DNA of 64,000 nucleotides, from contig CAZIFB010000020.1 of assembly GCA_964538915.1 (NCBI GenBank), positions 1-64,000 of the forward strand, given 5' to 3'. Source of the DNA: JAEUHQ01 sp964538915. GTDB taxonomy: Bacteria; Planctomycetota; UBA1135; UBA2386. A program made the position numbers and the translations under genes. Below the pieces are notes generated by a model. That model was not told the DNA's origin. It ran no database searches and was given only the letters and a program-made list of their open reading frames with translations. Shown here piece by piece: positions 63,542 to 64,000 of the stretch; position 1 is the stretch's first letter; the number at the start of each line of letters is the position of its first letter.

Positions 63542-64000
63542 TCACGAGAAGATGTCCTTCACCTTCTCGAAGATCGTCTTCTTGCTCTTCTTGCCTCGCT
63601 TGCCGCCGTCCAGTTCGTCGAACCGGTTCAACAGCTCCTCCATTTCGCCGGAGATCTTCTTCGGCACGTTCACCTGCACCTGTACGACGAGATTGCCGCG
63701 GCCATAGCCGTCGCTGCGCGGCAGCCCGTGGTTGCGCACGCGCAGCTTCTCGCCGGGCTGCGTGCCGGCCGGAATGGTCATGCTGACCGTTTCGCCGGTG
63801 ATGGTGGGGATCTCGATCTCGTCCCCGAGCACGGCCTGTCGGAACGAGATGCGCGACTGCATCAGCAGGTCGTCGCCGATCCGTGTGAACACGTCGTGCT
63901 CCTTCACGTGGAGCACCACGACGAGGTCGCCCGGCGGGCCGCCGCCTTCGCCCGGCTCGCCCTGCCCGACGATGCGCTCGGTGTGGCCCGACTCGATGCC
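63542..64000 (-). CDS. dnaJ: DnaJ chaperone, C-terminal part (5' end beyond window)
   Basis: About 152 codons of the C-terminal substrate-binding domain; the frame is open through the window edge. Seen: GHTERIVGQGEPGEGGGPPG, DLVVVLHVKEHDVFTRIGDD (DLxVxVxVxxHxxFxRxGxDL pattern), the LGDEIEIPTITG strand and KLRVRNHGLP. The C-terminal tail (KRGKKSKKTIFEKVKDIFS) is typical of bacterial DnaJ. The J-domain and zinc fingers lie outside the window, so truncation is only an edge effect. First gene of the dnaJ-grpE-zinc ribbon operon. Confidence 0.92.
   Translation of the reverse strand, partial: GIESGHTERIVGQGEPGEGGGPPGDLVVVLHVKEHDVFTRIGDDLLMQSRISFRQAVLGDEIEIPTITGETVSMTIPAGTQPGEKLRVRNHGLPRSDGYGRGNLVVQVQVNVPKKISGEMEELLNRFDELDGGKRGKKSKKTIFEKVKDIFS

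Overview
This 64 kb window is a GC-rich, densely coded bacterial chromosome segment from a Gram-negative-type organism. Its lipid A genes (an LpxC-FabZ fusion), Skp/OmpH chaperone, lipoprotein signal peptides and outer-membrane barrel show an outer membrane. The LpxC-FabZ fusion, a DUF1573-like lipoprotein, Hanks-type kinases with long extracytoplasmic parts, an FHA-GAF-sigma54 activator and a secreted beta module shared between two proteins together suggest the Planctomycetota, probably an uncultured lineage. That placement is inference. Two runs of exactly 100 N, each beside a tandem repeat, mark this as a scaffolded draft or metagenome assembly. No rRNA, tRNA, phage, transposase or CRISPR array was seen.

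Layout. 0.2-5.9 kb: a six-gene operon with 4-base overlaps (protein methyltransferase, two ABC-2 ATPase/permease pairs, a RegB-like redox sensor kinase). 5.9-6.2 kb: an unassigned structured RNA candidate ending in a good intrinsic terminator. 6.4-10.3 kb (minus): a divergent Tex protein, a Nudix protein and a small unknown. 10.5-17 kb (plus): a family 9 heptosyltransferase, an FHA-GAF-AAA+ sigma54 activator and a transmembrane Ser/Thr kinase. 17-19 kb (minus): a lipoprotein, AcpS and a JAMM protease. 19.1-22.1 kb: skp/ompH, lpxC-fabZ and a Gfo/Idh/MocA dehydrogenase. 22.2-22.4 kb: a 6S RNA gene, recognised from its closing stem and conserved internal elements. 22.5-28.8 kb: LysM/L,D-transpeptidase, polysaccharide deacetylase, lipoproteins and a GCS2-CBS fusion. 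28.8-34 kb (minus): tryptophan 2,3-dioxygenase and two tandem paralogous carboxypeptidase-regulatory-like proteins. 34.3-41 kb: secreted proteins, a polytopic membrane protein and fructose-1,6-bisphosphatase, interrupted by two repeat-flanked gaps. 41.2-46 kb: MoaD-MoaE fusion, leucyl aminopeptidase, acetyl-CoA synthetase and a membrane protein.

46-60.3 kb is the most distinctive region. It is a Chp/Pil-type chemosensory locus: a PilJ-like receptor; three CheW-like proteins; a PilH-like receiver; a 1409-residue ChpA-like kinase with four Hpt domains, CheW and receiver domains; two multidomain receiver proteins, one with Glu at the phospho-acceptor position; an unknown protein; and a terminal Ser/Thr kinase. 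No CheR, CheB or pilus gene is present in the window. 60.4-64 kb holds a KaiC-like ATPase, a degenerate histidine-phosphatase-fold protein and the dnaJ-grpE-zinc ribbon operon, which runs off the right edge.

Many starts are preceded by a TANNNT hexamer, often 6-12 bases before the start codon. This suggests a recognisable -10 element and frequent leaderless transcription.
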